Shown: positions 8,936 to 17,951, counted from the first letter of the stretch. The stretch is 64,000 nucleotides of DNA from Rhodobacteraceae bacterium HLUCCO07 (GCA_001314705.1 LJSU01000024.1:224976-288975); one strand, 5' to 3'. Notes: a model not told the origin generated them from the sequence alone. Numbers and translations: made by a program.

Positions 8936-8949
8936 TTGATCCGCATCAA
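8936..8949. promoter_or_regulatory. Perfect FNR/FnrL-type box
   Basis: TTGATCCGCATCAA is an exact match to the TTGAT-N4-ATCAA consensus for FNR/FnrL oxygen-responsive regulators. Its centre is about 58 bases upstream of the arsR start codon and about 198 bases upstream of the divergent arsR2-acr3 unit. It suggests that arsR and its operon respond to low oxygen. Binding has not been shown. Confidence 0.6.
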
Positions 8950-9140
8950 GTTGAAATTCACCTCAACCGAAGTCCAGCCGGTCGCAAATCATCGAGGGCC
9001 GGTTTTTCTAGGGCATCAGGTTTTGCAAAATGACCATACGACAAAAAGTGCAGATCAAACCGCGGGCGGAGCCTTGACTTCGATCTCTACATCGTTGATT
9101 TGCGATACATGAATCGCCGTTCGACGAAACTGGAAGCGTT

Positions 9141-9539
9141 ATGCCCGGATCGCAATCAATTGACCATGCAACGCCCGCGCGTGCCGAGATTGACCGGATC
9201 GCCACCATCGCCAAGGCGCTGGCCCATCCAGCGCGGCTGAAGATCGTTGATTTCCTGCTCTCGCGCGAGGGTTGTATCGCGGGGGATATCGTGAACGAGG
9301 TCGGCCTCGCACAATCCACGGTGTCCGAACACCTTCGCATTCTAAAGGCGACGGGCCTCATCAACGGCACGATCGAACATCCAAGGATCTGTTATTCCCT
9401 CAACGCTGACGCGCTGCAACCGCTGCGGGCGCTGCTTGACCAAATCACAGAACGATCGCCCCCGGTGGAAGCGGCCTGCATCGTACCTGACAACACAACC
9501 TCAACCGCCAGTTTGCAGGTGCCTGCAGCAAAGGAATGA
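9141..9539 (+). CDS. Second ArsR/SmtB-family regulator, linked to acr3
   Basis: The 132-residue winged-helix protein has the HTH stretch VNEVGLAQSTVSEHLRILKATGL. It lacks the CVC motif of the first ArsR and instead carries scattered Cys residues (REGC early and EAAC near the C-terminus), so its inducer site differs; this resembles the CGB5-like or SmtB-like classes. It lies six bases before acr3 and is divergent from the first arsR, so it probably controls arsenite efflux. The inducer is inferred from that neighbour. Confidence 0.85.
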   Translation: MPGSQSIDHATPARAEIDRIATIAKALAHPARLKIVDFLLSREGCIAGDIVNEVGLAQSTVSEHLRILKATGLINGTIEHPRICYSLNADALQPLRALLDQITERSPPVEAACIVPDNTTSTASLQVPAAKE

Positions 9540-9545
9540 GCCAGC

Positions 9546-10622
9546 ATGTCCACGTTTGAACGTTTTCTTTCTGTCTGGGTAGCCTTGGCCATCGTCGCGG
9601 GGTTAGCCCTTGGCCAGGTCGCGCCGGGGATCGTAAACATTCTGGCCAGCCTCGAATACGGCTCGGTCAATTTCGTCGTGGCGGTCCTGATCTGGTTCAT
9701 GGTCTTCCCGATGATGGTCGGGGTCGATTTCTCCAGCCTCGCGCGCATCCATGAACGGCCCAAGGGCCTCGTTATCACCTTGGTCGTGAACTGGCTGATC
9801 AAACCCTTCACGATGGCGGCGCTGGGTTTGCTGTTCTTCGAGGAGATCTTCGCGCCGTTCATCGAACCGGACACTGCGGGTCAGTATATCGCGGGCATGA
9901 TACTGCTGGGGGCCGCTCCTTGCACAGCGATGGTCTTCGTGTGGTCACACCTGACCCGGGGCGACCCAAATTATACGCTGGTGCAAGTGTCGCTCAATGA
10001 TGTCATCATGATCTTCGCATTCGCACCGCTTGTGGCGCTACTGCTCGGGGTAACCGACATCACCGTGCCATGGGCGACACTGATCCTGTCCGTGGTTCTC
10101 TATGTCGTCATTCCGCTGAGCGCCGGAATCGTCACCCGGATGCGGCTGACACGTGGTGCACACAATGATGCAGAGGCTGCGGCCACAGTCGAACGCTTTA
10201 CCGGGCAGATCAAGCCGCTCTCGGTCATCGGCCTGTTGGCGACGGTAGTGCTGCTCTTCGGCTTTCAGGGCGAGGTGATCCTGAACCAGCCGCTGGTGAT
10301 CGTGATGATCGCGATCCCCCTCCTGATTCAGTCCTACGGCATTTTCGCGATTGCTTATTGGGCAGCCAAGGCATGGCGCGTACCACACAAGGTCGCTGCG
10401 CCCTGCGCGATGATCGGTACGTCCAACTTCTTCGAACTCGCGGTCGCAGTGGCGATCGGGCTTTTCGGCCTCACTTCCATCGCCGCGCTTGTGACGGTCG
10501 TCGGTGTGCTTGTCGAGGTGCCGGTGATGCTTTCGCTTGTCTGGTTCGCAAACCGCACCCGGCACTGGTTTCCAACCGAGGAAACACCCGTACGCGGCCG
10601 CCGGACGACCAAACAGACGTGA
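9546..10622 (+). CDS. acr3: Acr3-family arsenite efflux permease
   Basis: The 358-residue inner-membrane protein of the BART superfamily has about ten membrane segments. Segment 4 carries the conserved catalytic Cys ([15 protein letters not shown], Cys126) and a later segment has [18 protein letters not shown] with the essential Glu, both diagnostic for Acr3. It exports As(III) using the proton gradient. The regulator lies immediately upstream. Its C-terminus ends just before a run of nine G (10638-10646). Confidence 0.93.
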   Translation: MSTFERFLSVWVALAIVAGLALGQVAPGIVNILASLEYGSVNFVVAVLIWFMVFPMMVGVDFSSLARIHERPKGLVITLVVNWLIKPFTMAALGLLFFEEIFAPFIEPDTAGQYIAGMILLGAAPCTAMVFVWSHLTRGDPNYTLVQVSLNDVIMIFAFAPLVALLLGVTDITVPWATLILSVVLYVVIPLSAGIVTRMRLTRGAHNDAEAAATVERFTGQIKPLSVIGLLATVVLLFGFQGEVILNQPLVIVMIAIPLLIQSYGIFAIAYWAAKAWRVPHKVAAPCAMIGTSNFFELAVAVAIGLFGLTSIAALVTVVGVLVEVPVMLSLVWFANRTRHWFPTEETPVRGRRTTKQT

Positions 10623-10782
10623 TCGTTCGCCCCACGCGGGGGGGGGCCGACCCGCTCCTGCCCGGCGGCCACGCCGCACCGCCTGAACTCCGCCGCAATT
10701 CGTCTACAATTGGCCTAAACCTGCGCCAATTGTTGCCGCAGCCGCATTGTATCCGTCCGGGAAACAGCAGGATGCGCGTGAA

Positions 10783-13053
10783 ATGCCCACAACCTTCAAC
10801 TGGATCCATCTCGGTCTGTCTTCCACGAATATCGACCCGGTCGAAGGCAGCGCCCTGTCCGAGGATGCGGACCTCCTTGTCGGCGCGTCCTTCGGCACGG
10901 CGGGCGATCCGCTCTACCAGCACGTCACCCGAGCGCAGATGATCGATAATGGCGGCTCCTCGACCGCGCTCGACACAAACAACAACGCCTCGAACGACCA
11001 GTTCATCACCGATATTGGCAACGGCCCCGAAACCCTCACCTATGACGGGGTCGGGGTCTACGGGGCGACGCTCACCTATACCGACGGCACTTCGGCCAAT
11101 TTCACCGCGATCGTTGCACAGGACACGCAGGGCCACCTCTTTCTTGCACCGCCGCTCTCGTCAAACGCCGATGTCGCCACCCTGACCGCCCGCCCGATCG
11201 AATCGATCACGCTGAACAGCATGATTGCCGATAACGGCAACCTTGGCACCGACCGACAGGATATCGGCTTCGACGACGGGATCGTGCAGGGCACCGGTGG
11301 CGATGACCTGATCGACACGGACTATATCGAACCCGTCGAATCCGGCTCCGACCGGGTCGATAACAACGACGCCCCCGGCGGCGGCAATGCCGATGTGATT
11401 GAGGCCGGTGCAGGCAACGACACGGTCTTTGCCGGGCAAGGCGAAGACACGGTGTTCGGCGGCACCGACAACGATCTGATCGACGGCGAGGCGGGCGACG
11501 ACCTGCTTTACGGCGAGGATGGCAATGACACGCTATTCGGCAGCACGGGCAATGACAGCCTCTTTGGCGGCATGGACGACGATGTGCTTCATGGCGACGG
11601 GCCCGCAACCGATCGCTGGGAATACGAGGTCTATACCCGCGATTTCTCCTCGGCCAACGGGCAGGCCTTCACCATCGAGGACGGCACCCTCGCAGGCAGC
11701 GGCACCGCCGACTCCTTCGATATCCGCAGCCTCGGGCAGGCCGCCACTGGCCAAAGCGACCCCAACGATTTCGGGGTGATCTACACCTCCCAAGTCTTTG
11801 CCCCCGAGAGCGGCACCTACCAGTTCGACACCACTTCAGATGATGGTTCGACCATCCGCATCCTCGACGCCGAGGGCAATCCGCTCAGCTTCACAAACCA
11901 GAACGGCACCACCGAGTCGTTCATGGACAACGATTACCACCAGGCGGCCACCACCCGCTCGGGCGAGGTCGAACTCGACGCCGACACCGTCTACACGATC
12001 GAGGTCCGCTACTGGGAGAACGCCGGCCAGGAGGTGCTCTCCGCAGAGGTCACTCCGCCGGACGGCACCGCCGAGGATCTCGCGACAAGCGGTCTCGTGA
12101 TCGGCCCCGAGGGAGTAGGCGGCGACGATTTCATCGACGGCGGCGAAGGCGACGACCTGATCTTCGGCGGTGGTGGCGACGACACCATCTTGGCCACTGA
12201 GGGCGACACCATCTTCGGGGGTGATGGCGACGATTTATTCACCCTTACCGACCTCGGCGAAGCTGGCAGCGGCACCATCTTCATCAATGGCGGCACCGAA
12301 GGCACATCGGATGACGATACGCTCGACTTGGGCGGCATCGCCGATCGCACCACGCTCAGCCAAACCCCCTCGACGCTGGATCCCGACGCCTATAACGGCA
12401 CGGTCACGCTTCTCGATGGCACCGTCGTCGATTTCTCGAATATCGAGAACATCATCTGCTTCACGCCCGGCACGATGATTGCCACGCCCACAGGCCCACG
12501 CGCGGCCGAAACGCTACGCCCGGGCGACATGGTACTGACCCGCGACGACGGAGCGCAACCCTTGGGCTGGACCGGCTGTTCCACCGTGCCAGGCATGGGC
12601 AAGTTCGCCCCGATCCGTCTCGACGCCGCTCTGACAGGCGCTCACCGCGCGCTCACCGTCTCGCCTCAGCACCGGATGATGTTCGCGGACTGGCGCGCCG
12701 AGTTCCTCTTCGGAGAGGCCGAGGTTTTCGTGCCCGCTACCCACATACTCGATTTCGAGGGCGCCTCGACAGTCCCGGTGCCACAGGTCACCTATATCCA
12801 CCTCATGTTCGACCGCCATCAGGTGATCTATGCCGAAGGGGCCGCCACCGAGAGCTTCCATGCCTCCGATCAAAGCCTCGACGCGCTCGTGCCCGCGGCG
12901 CGCGCGGAAATCTTCCTCGCCTACCCTGCCCTACGCCGCGACCTCTCTGTCCACGGCCCGACCGCCCGCCTCTGCCTCAAGTCCTACGAATCCCACGCCC
13001 TTTTAAGCCGGGTATACAAGGCCAAGCGCAGGACCCATGCAAAAGCCGCGTAA
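10783..13053 (+). CDS. RTX-repeat, PA14-like and Hint-domain protein
   Basis: The 756-residue acidic protein has three parts. First come calcium-binding nonapeptide repeats (such as AGAGNDTVFAGQGEDTVFGG, about residues 210-280, with a second set near 450-490). Between them lies a PA14-like carbohydrate-binding domain with SDDGSTIRIL. A C-terminal Hint domain follows (CFTPGTMIATPTG ... SPQHRMMF). The ATG at 10783 was chosen because the frame upstream has only a TTG start. Such proteins are common in Rhodobacterales and are presumably secreted by a type I system; no ABC exporter is encoded nearby. The Hint domain may cut or self-process the protein. The role, perhaps adhesion or matrix, is unknown. 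Confidence 0.8.
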   Translation: MPTTFNWIHLGLSSTNIDPVEGSALSEDADLLVGASFGTAGDPLYQHVTRAQMIDNGGSSTALDTNNNASNDQFITDIGNGPETLTYDGVGVYGATLTYTDGTSANFTAIVAQDTQGHLFLAPPLSSNADVATLTARPIESITLNSMIADNGNLGTDRQDIGFDDGIVQGTGGDDLIDTDYIEPVESGSDRVDNNDAPGGGNADVIEAGAGNDTVFAGQGEDTVFGGTDNDLIDGEAGDDLLYGEDGNDTLFGSTGNDSLFGGMDDDVLHGDGPATDRWEYEVYTRDFSSANGQAFTIEDGTLAGSGTADSFDIRSLGQAATGQSDPNDFGVIYTSQVFAPESGTYQFDTTSDDGSTIRILDAEGNPLSFTNQNGTTESFMDNDYHQAATTRSGEVELDADTVYTIEVRYWENAGQEVLSAEVTPPDGTAEDLATSGLVIGPEGVGGDDFIDGGEGDDLIFGGGGDDTILATEGDTIFGGDGDDLFTLTDLGEAGSGTIFINGGTEGTSDDDTLDLGGIADRTTLSQTPSTLDPDAYNGTVTLLDGTVVDFSNIENIICFTPGTMIATPTGPRAAETLRPGDMVLTRDDGAQPLGWTGCSTVPGMGKFAPIRLDAALTGAHRALTVSPQHRMMFADWRAEFLFGEAEVFVPATHILDFEGASTVPVPQVTYIHLMFDRHQVIYAEGAATESFHASDQSLDALVPAARAEIFLAYPALRRDLSVHGPTARLCLKSYESHALLSRVYKAKRRTHAKAA

Positions 13054-13384
13054 CCATGGCACCGGGATAACGCGATAACGACAGCGCCCGATCGTCATGT
13101 TGCAGGTACGCCTTCGGCGTCACCTGGCCTCCTGCCGGCTGGCATTTCCGTGGAAATTCACCTGCCGACAATGGAGCATATGCCCGGCCTGGTAGTTTCC
13201 CAAGGGAGATACAGATCCACGACTCACGCCATGCGCAACGCATCGCCCTTGCCCCGAGAACGCGAAGCAGAACCACTATGTTAGCGATAGAGTTGGCCGA
13301 GCGCGCCATCTGCAAGCGATGTCTTCAACGGGTCGGCGATAGACCCTTCACCGTGTTGTCGCTCGATTCCTTTTCACGGGTTCC
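13054..13384. other. Gene-free stretch after the RTX/Hint gene
   Basis: This stretch of about 330 bases separates convergent genes. No supported gene is visible in it. It leads into the plus-strand terminator at 13385-13414. Confidence 0.45.
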
Positions 13385-13414
13385 CCCGCACCCGCGGGGT
13401 TATGCGGGCTTTTT
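13385..13414 (+). terminator. Rho-independent terminator
   Basis: The stem CCCGCA/TGCGGG (13385-13390 with 13403-13408) contains an internal GC-rich loop and is followed by CTTTTT. It reads on the plus strand and would end transcripts from the RTX/Hint gene just before the convergent DDAH-like gene. Confidence 0.6.
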
Positions 13415-14214
13415 CAACCTCGGGCCGGAGGGCTGAACCGCAGCGAGAGGCAGGACATGCCGCCATCGAGCTTGGCCGCCTCGCTGTTTCCAATCTCGCA
13501 AACATTGTACCCCGCCTTGTCCAAGGTCTGGGCCGTGCGTGGGAAGCCAGACGGCATGATGACCAGCGCGTTGAAGCGGATCGTGTTGGCGGCGGCTTCC
13601 TCGCCTTCGGCGGTGTGGATCACGCGGTAGCCTTCGAAACAGCCTGACGCATCGAGGCGCTTCGTCGCAAGGATGGTTTCCTCGTCGAGCAGAGAGCAAT
13701 CCGTCTTGAAATGCAGAACGCCGGCGGGTGTGGTGACTTCGCGGACGCTATGACCCCAGTCAGCAACCGCGGCGCGCAGAGCGTCGATCCCGCCCGGCGT
13801 GGTGCGGGCGGAGGTGCCGACGAGGATTTCCTTTTCGGTGGTTAGAATGTCGCCGCCTTCGATATAGTGTGGATCGGTTATGGTCTGGATGTCGTCGTAG
13901 AACCGCGCGAGCGTCTGGGCCATTTCCTCGGCCTCTCCGAGGCGTGACGGCGCGCCGGGGCGCATCACCACGGCGCCTTGCGGCAGGCAGAGGGCGGCGT
14001 CTTCGACGAAAACTGAATCAGGATATTCTTCCAGCGGGTCGAGAACCGTGACCTCCGCCCCGGTGCTGCGCAAGGCCGCGATGTAATCGGCGTGATGCTG
14101 CTCGAAGAGGGCCAGATCGGGCGCGCCGGTATCGACCGCGCGCAAACCGTCGATGATCGATGCGGAGGGGCGGCGCGCGATGGCGTGTGTGAACGTGTAA
14201 GACTTTCCGGTCAT
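13414..14214 (-). CDS. Dimethylarginine dimethylaminohydrolase-like (DDAH) amidinohydrolase
   Basis: The 266-residue protein of the guanidine-modifying (amidinotransferase) superfamily has EYPDSVFVEDAAL (about 63-75), catalytic His168 in LHFKTDCS and nucleophile Cys255 in GGMSCLSLRF. DDAH hydrolyses methylated arginines to citrulline and methylamines; a plain arginine substrate is also possible for relatives. The start at 14214 removes a 32-residue extension that overlaps the ABC permease gene. It is encoded with a complete polar amino-acid ABC importer, so uptake followed by hydrolysis of an arginine-like compound is the likely function. Confidence 0.85.
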   Translation of the reverse strand: MTGKSYTFTHAIARRPSASIIDGLRAVDTGAPDLALFEQHHADYIAALRSTGAEVTVLDPLEEYPDSVFVEDAALCLPQGAVVMRPGAPSRLGEAEEMAQTLARFYDDIQTITDPHYIEGGDILTTEKEILVGTSARTTPGGIDALRAAVADWGHSVREVTTPAGVLHFKTDCSLLDEETILATKRLDASGCFEGYRVIHTAEGEEAAANTIRFNALVIMPSGFPRTAQTLDKAGYNVCEIGNSEAAKLDGGMSCLSLRFSPPARG

Positions 14215-14221
14215 GAAGGCC

Positions 14222-14917
14222 TCAGCTGCGGGAGGGTTGCGGGATTCGGTTTTCGAGATAGCGGAAACCCAGCACAAGGATTCCCGCCAGGCACAGGTAG
14301 ATCGCCGCAACGAAGAGCAGCGGCTCGTAGATCTTGTATGTCTCCTGCCTGACGATGGAGCCGACGCCGTAAACTTCGAAGATGGTGATAGTCGCGGCGA
14401 GCGGCGTGGCCTTAAGCGTCAGAATGAACTCGCCTGTAAGGGTCGGGAAGGAGTTCTGCAAGGCGCGGGGTAGCCAGACGCGGCGGAGAACCTGGAAGCG
14501 GCTCATGCCGACGGAACGGGCGGCTTCGAGCTCACCCTTGGGCACTCCACGGAACGCGCCACGCAGGATCTCGCCTTCATAGCCGGCCACGCTCAGGGAG
14601 AAGGCGAGCACGGCATAGGGGAACGCATCGCGCAGGACCGGCCAGAGAAAGCTCTCTCGAATGCCCGGGATCGAAGGGAAGAGCGAACCAACGCCGTAGT
14701 AGATCAGCCACAGCTGGATCAGCAGGGGCGTGCCGCGAATGACCGTGCAGAACGCCTTGGCGAGCCAGGCCAGCGGGCGTGGGCCGGTCACCTGCACGAG
14801 GCCGATAGGGATGGCCAGCGTCATGCCGATGATAATGGCATAAACCAAGAGCTGGATTGTGAGCCAGAGGCCTTCGCCGAAGCGTGGCAGGTATTCGGGG
14901 AGCCAAGACCAGTCCAT
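14222..14917 (-). CDS. Polar amino-acid ABC transporter permease (HisM-type)
   Basis: The 231-residue inner-membrane protein has the HisM/GlnP family loop EAARSVGMSRFQVLRRVWLPRALQNSFP, contacting the ATPase, and about five membrane segments. It pairs with the second permease encoded upstream, three bases away, to form the membrane channel of an importer for basic or polar amino acids. The DDAH-like gene follows eight bases later. Confidence 0.92.
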   Translation of the reverse strand: MDWSWLPEYLPRFGEGLWLTIQLLVYAIIIGMTLAIPIGLVQVTGPRPLAWLAKAFCTVIRGTPLLIQLWLIYYGVGSLFPSIPGIRESFLWPVLRDAFPYAVLAFSLSVAGYEGEILRGAFRGVPKGELEAARSVGMSRFQVLRRVWLPRALQNSFPTLTGEFILTLKATPLAATITIFEVYGVGSIVRQETYKIYEPLLFVAAIYLCLAGILVLGFRYLENRIPQPSRS

Positions 14918-14920
14918 GCC

Positions 14921-15634
14921 TTACCCCTGCGTTGGCTGGCCGCGGCGATAGTACCGCTCGATCAGGCTGAAGATACCCTGCGACGTGAGCGAGAGCATGA
15001 GATAGAGCGCGGCCGCGGCGACATAGAACAGGAAATAGGATTTGGTTGCGCCTGCGGCCTGCTTGGTGAGCAGGGCGAGCTCGGAAAAGCCGACAACGGC
15101 CAGCAGTGCGGTTTCCTTCGTGGCGATGAGCCAAAGATTGGCAAGGCCCGGCAGGGCGAAAGGGATCATCGCCGGCAGGATGACGCGCGTATGTGCCTTG
15201 AAGCTCGACATGCCGATGGCGCGGGCGGCCTCGACCTGGCCATAGGGTACGGCATGAAATGCGCCGCGCAGGACTTCCGTGCTGTACGCGCCCTGCACGA
15301 CGCCGATCACGTAGATGCCGGCCCAGAGGCCGGAGATGTCGATTCGCTCAAATCCCATGGAAGTGAGCGCGATGTTCAGAAGGTCGGCACCGAGATAGTA
15401 GAGCAAGAGGATCAGGACCAGCTCGGGGATGGCGCGAATGAGTGTGGTGTAGGTGGTCAGCACTCCGCGCAGAAAGGGGCCGCCGTATATCTTGCCGAAG
15501 GCGCCGAAAAGGCCGAGCGCGAGACCGAGGATATAAGCGCCAAAGGCGATGAGAAATGTGTTCCAAAGGCCGCGCAGCAGATTGCCACCCCAGCCGGGCG
15601 GTGACAGGGCCAAGAGTTCCAAAGCGTATTCCAT
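14921..15634 (-). CDS. Polar amino-acid ABC transporter permease (HisQ-type)
   Basis: The 237-residue permease has the EAA loop EAARAIGMSSFKAHTRVILPAM and membrane segments typical of HisQ. The ATG at 15634 is preceded by GGAAAGG; an alternative start at 15664 adds ten residues. It heterodimerises with the HisM-type permease encoded next. Confidence 0.92.
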   Translation of the reverse strand: MEYALELLALSPPGWGGNLLRGLWNTFLIAFGAYILGLALGLFGAFGKIYGGPFLRGVLTTYTTLIRAIPELVLILLLYYLGADLLNIALTSMGFERIDISGLWAGIYVIGVVQGAYSTEVLRGAFHAVPYGQVEAARAIGMSSFKAHTRVILPAMIPFALPGLANLWLIATKETALLAVVGFSELALLTKQAAGATKSYFLFYVAAAALYLMLSLTSQGIFSLIERYYRRGQPTQG

Positions 15635-15688
15635 GAGGGCCTTTCCAGGTTGTGCGCGCCACACGAGAGGGCGCGCACAGGAAGCGGA

Positions 15689-16438
15689 TCAGCCGCCGTA
15701 GATGTCGAAGTCGAAATACTTCGCCGAAATCTCGTCATAGGTGCCGTCTTCGCGGATCTGCTTGATCGCCGCGTTGAACTTTTCCGCCAGCTCGGTGTCT
15801 TCCTTGCGCAGCCCGACGCCAACCCCGGGGCCAAATACTTCCTCGTCGCTCAGCTCGGCCTTCACTTCCATGTCGGACGCTGATTCCAGGTAGTCCGAGA
15901 AGGCGAGGCTGTCACCGACGACCGCATCGATACGGCCTGCCGAGAGGTCGGCATTGTGCTCATCGAAAGTTGAGTAGGTCTTGATGTCGGCCCCGTCGAA
16001 ATGCTTCTCGGCATAGTTCTGGTGGATCGTCGAGACCTGCACGCCAACGATCTTGCCGCTCATGTCTTCGGTGTCGATATCCAGCGATTCCGGAGCGACG
16101 AGCACGGCAGGCGTGTTGTAGTACTTGTCCGAGAAGTTGATCGTCTGCTTGCGTTCTTCGGTGATCGACATGGAGGCCATGATCGCGTCGATCTTGCCCG
16201 AGGTTAGCGCAGGGATGATCCCGTCCCAGGCCACTTCGACGACGGTGCATTCCTCCTCGATCGCGGCGCAGAGCGCGTCCTTGATCTCGACTTCCCAGCC
16301 TTCCCATTCGCCGGCGGCGTTCTTGGTCGTGAACGGCGGATAGGCTTCGGCGGCAAGGCCGATCTTGATATCCGCGCTGGCGGCAGTCGCGGTGATCGCG
16401 GCTGCGGCGACGGTACCGAGGATTGCCTTGATTTTCAT
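15689..16438 (-). CDS. Periplasmic amino-acid-binding protein of the ABC importer
   Basis: The 249-residue family-3 solute-binding protein has a signal peptide (KAILGTVAAAAITATAASA) followed by IKIGLAAEAYPPFTTKN, the ligand-pocket start of LAO/ArgT-type proteins. Other motifs are WDGIIPALTSGKIDAIMASM and ITEERKQTINFSDKYY. Context with a DDAH-like hydrolase suggests arginine, methylarginine or citrulline as ligand; sequence alone does not decide. Confidence 0.92.
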   Translation of the reverse strand: MKIKAILGTVAAAAITATAASADIKIGLAAEAYPPFTTKNAAGEWEGWEVEIKDALCAAIEEECTVVEVAWDGIIPALTSGKIDAIMASMSITEERKQTINFSDKYYNTPAVLVAPESLDIDTEDMSGKIVGVQVSTIHQNYAEKHFDGADIKTYSTFDEHNADLSAGRIDAVVGDSLAFSDYLESASDMEVKAELSDEEVFGPGVGVGLRKEDTELAEKFNAAIKQIREDGTYDEISAKYFDFDIYGG

Positions 16439-16459
16439 GTTATTCTCCCGTTGGTTTGG

Positions 16460-17248
16460 TTAGTGGGTGGATTGAATGAACGCGGCGAAACGCGCGCTCG
16501 ACGGATTGGTGAAGATGTCACCGGGTGCGCCGCGTTCTTCGACGCGCCCCTCATGCAGGTAGACGACTTCTGAAGATACATCGCGGGCAAAGCGCATCTC
16601 GTGGGTCACGAGAATCATCGTGCGCCCCTCCTCGGCCAACCCGCGTATGACCTTGAGCACCTCGCCGACAAGCTCGGGGTCGAGCGCGGAGGTGGGTTCG
16701 TCGAATAGCATCACCTTCGGCTCCATCGCAACGGCGCGCGCAATGGCAGCGCGCTGTTGCTGGCCACCCGAAAGAAAGGCGGGATATTGATCGCGCTTGT
16801 CATAGAGGCCGACGCGTTCGAGGATGCGCTTGGCACGCTCGCGAGCTTCGGTCTTGGGCACTTTGAGAACCTGGACCTGGCCTTCCATGACGTTTTGCAG
16901 GACGGTCATGTGCTGCCATAGATTGAAGCTCTGGAAGACCATTCCGAGTTGTGAACGCAACCGCGCGACCTGCTTCTGGTCGGCCGGCACACGACCATTG
17001 CGAGTCTGCTTGAACTTCGTTTCCTCGCCGCTGAGGCGGATCGTGCCGGATGTGGGTAGCTCCAGCAGGTTGATGCAGCGCAGAAAGGTGCTCTTGCCTG
17101 AGCCTGATGAGCCAACGATGGAAACGACGTCACCCTTGTGGGCGGTCATCGACACCCCCTTGAGCACATCAAGGTTTCCGAAGGATTTGTGCAGGTCCTC
17201 GACTTCGAGCGTTGCCGCCGATCCAGCCACTTTGGCTTGTTCGTTCAT
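16460..17248 (-). CDS. Amino-acid ABC transporter ATP-binding protein
   Basis: The 262-residue ATPase of the HisP/GlnQ type has a Walker A GSSGSGKS (46-53), signature LSGGQQQRAAIARA, Walker B VMLFDEPTSALD and switch His in LVTHEMRFA. The ATG at 17248 was chosen; the frame extends only to a TTG upstream. It is the first gene of the importer-DDAH operon and energises uptake. Confidence 0.94.
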   Translation of the reverse strand: MNEQAKVAGSAATLEVEDLHKSFGNLDVLKGVSMTAHKGDVVSIVGSSGSGKSTFLRCINLLELPTSGTIRLSGEETKFKQTRNGRVPADQKQVARLRSQLGMVFQSFNLWQHMTVLQNVMEGQVQVLKVPKTEARERAKRILERVGLYDKRDQYPAFLSGGQQQRAAIARAVAMEPKVMLFDEPTSALDPELVGEVLKVIRGLAEEGRTMILVTHEMRFARDVSSEVVYLHEGRVEERGAPGDIFTNPSSARFAAFIQSTH

Positions 17249-17704
17249 GCTATGTGTCTTGTCCCTCTTGCCACGTGCCAAAGACAATCCGGTTTCTCAG
17301 CAGGTAAAGAGTGTGGCTATACCCGCCAATGGCAAACACTTCTCCCTGACCCAACGGCAACGCAGTAGCGAACCGACAGCGGGCGAACACACTGTTGAAT
17401 CGACATTCCCCAAGTGGCCTGCCGTCTGACACATAGATCACCTGACAAGACTACGCGATCAAGCCTTTTTTGCCCGACGCAGTGCCTTCGGTTTCGGAAA
17501 CACGCCGGATCGAGCCGCGAATCCTCACTGTTTTGGCGCGGGAAACCTGTTTTTCAGTGCGCCGACAGTCCTACCAAGGTAATCTCGTTTATCTGCACGG
17601 AACCTAGAGGTCGTACTCCTCGCAGCAGACGGGCCGGAGGATTGCCTGCTCGACAAGCACACCGAACACAAACAAGTGACGTCCTAAACAGATCGACGAG
17701 GGCC
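17249..17704. other. Gene-free stretch with a possible plus-strand small RNA
   Basis: No protein gene is supported here. The left part must hold the promoter of the minus-strand ABC operon. A hairpin AGCAG/CTGCT (17624-17628 with 17646-17650) exposes GGCCGGAGG in its loop, a Shine-Dalgarno-like sequence. The stretch ends in a strong plus-strand terminator at 17705-17727, which has no upstream plus-strand gene to serve. An sRNA is therefore possible; no promoter is obvious. Confidence 0.3.
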
Positions 17705-17727
17705 GGGCGACACTCGCCCAGTTTTTT
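17705..17727 (+). terminator. Rho-independent terminator with no plus-strand gene upstream
   Basis: The stem GGGCGA/TCGCCC (17705-17710 with 17714-17719) has a three-base loop and is followed by AG and six T. It reads on the plus strand, yet the nearest upstream gene is on the minus strand. Confidence 0.6.
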
Positions 17728-17828
17728 CTGTGGCTGCAGGATTTGTTTGCAAATTCGGTGCCAAAAGCAAACCATAAGGCGTGGGCTTAAATGATGATAT
17801 CTTTAATCTATTGTTTTTGATGAGTTTC

Positions 17829-17904
17829 TGGTGCCCCCACACGGACTCGAACCGCGGACCTACTGATTACAAATCAGTTGCTCTACCAACTGAGCTATAG
17901 GGGC
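17829..17904 (-). tRNA. tRNA-Thr (anticodon TGT)
   Basis: The minus strand folds as a tRNA: acceptor GCCCCTA/TGGGGGC, D-loop AGTTGGTAGAGC, anticodon stem-loop CTGATTTGTAATCAG (anticodon TGT, complement of 17869-17871), T-arm GGTTCGAGTCC and encoded CCA (17829-17831). Length is 76 nt including CCA. Confidence 0.96.
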
Positions 17905-17951
17905 ACGGTGGTCCGCATACGAAATGCGACGCAAGCACGCAAGTCGGAAAA

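Noticed and set aside
6056..17828. Genomic island between tRNA-Gly and tRNA-Thr
   Set aside because: The two tRNAs suggested an island, but I saw no integrase, no att-type repeat and no clear base-composition break, so it is not supported.
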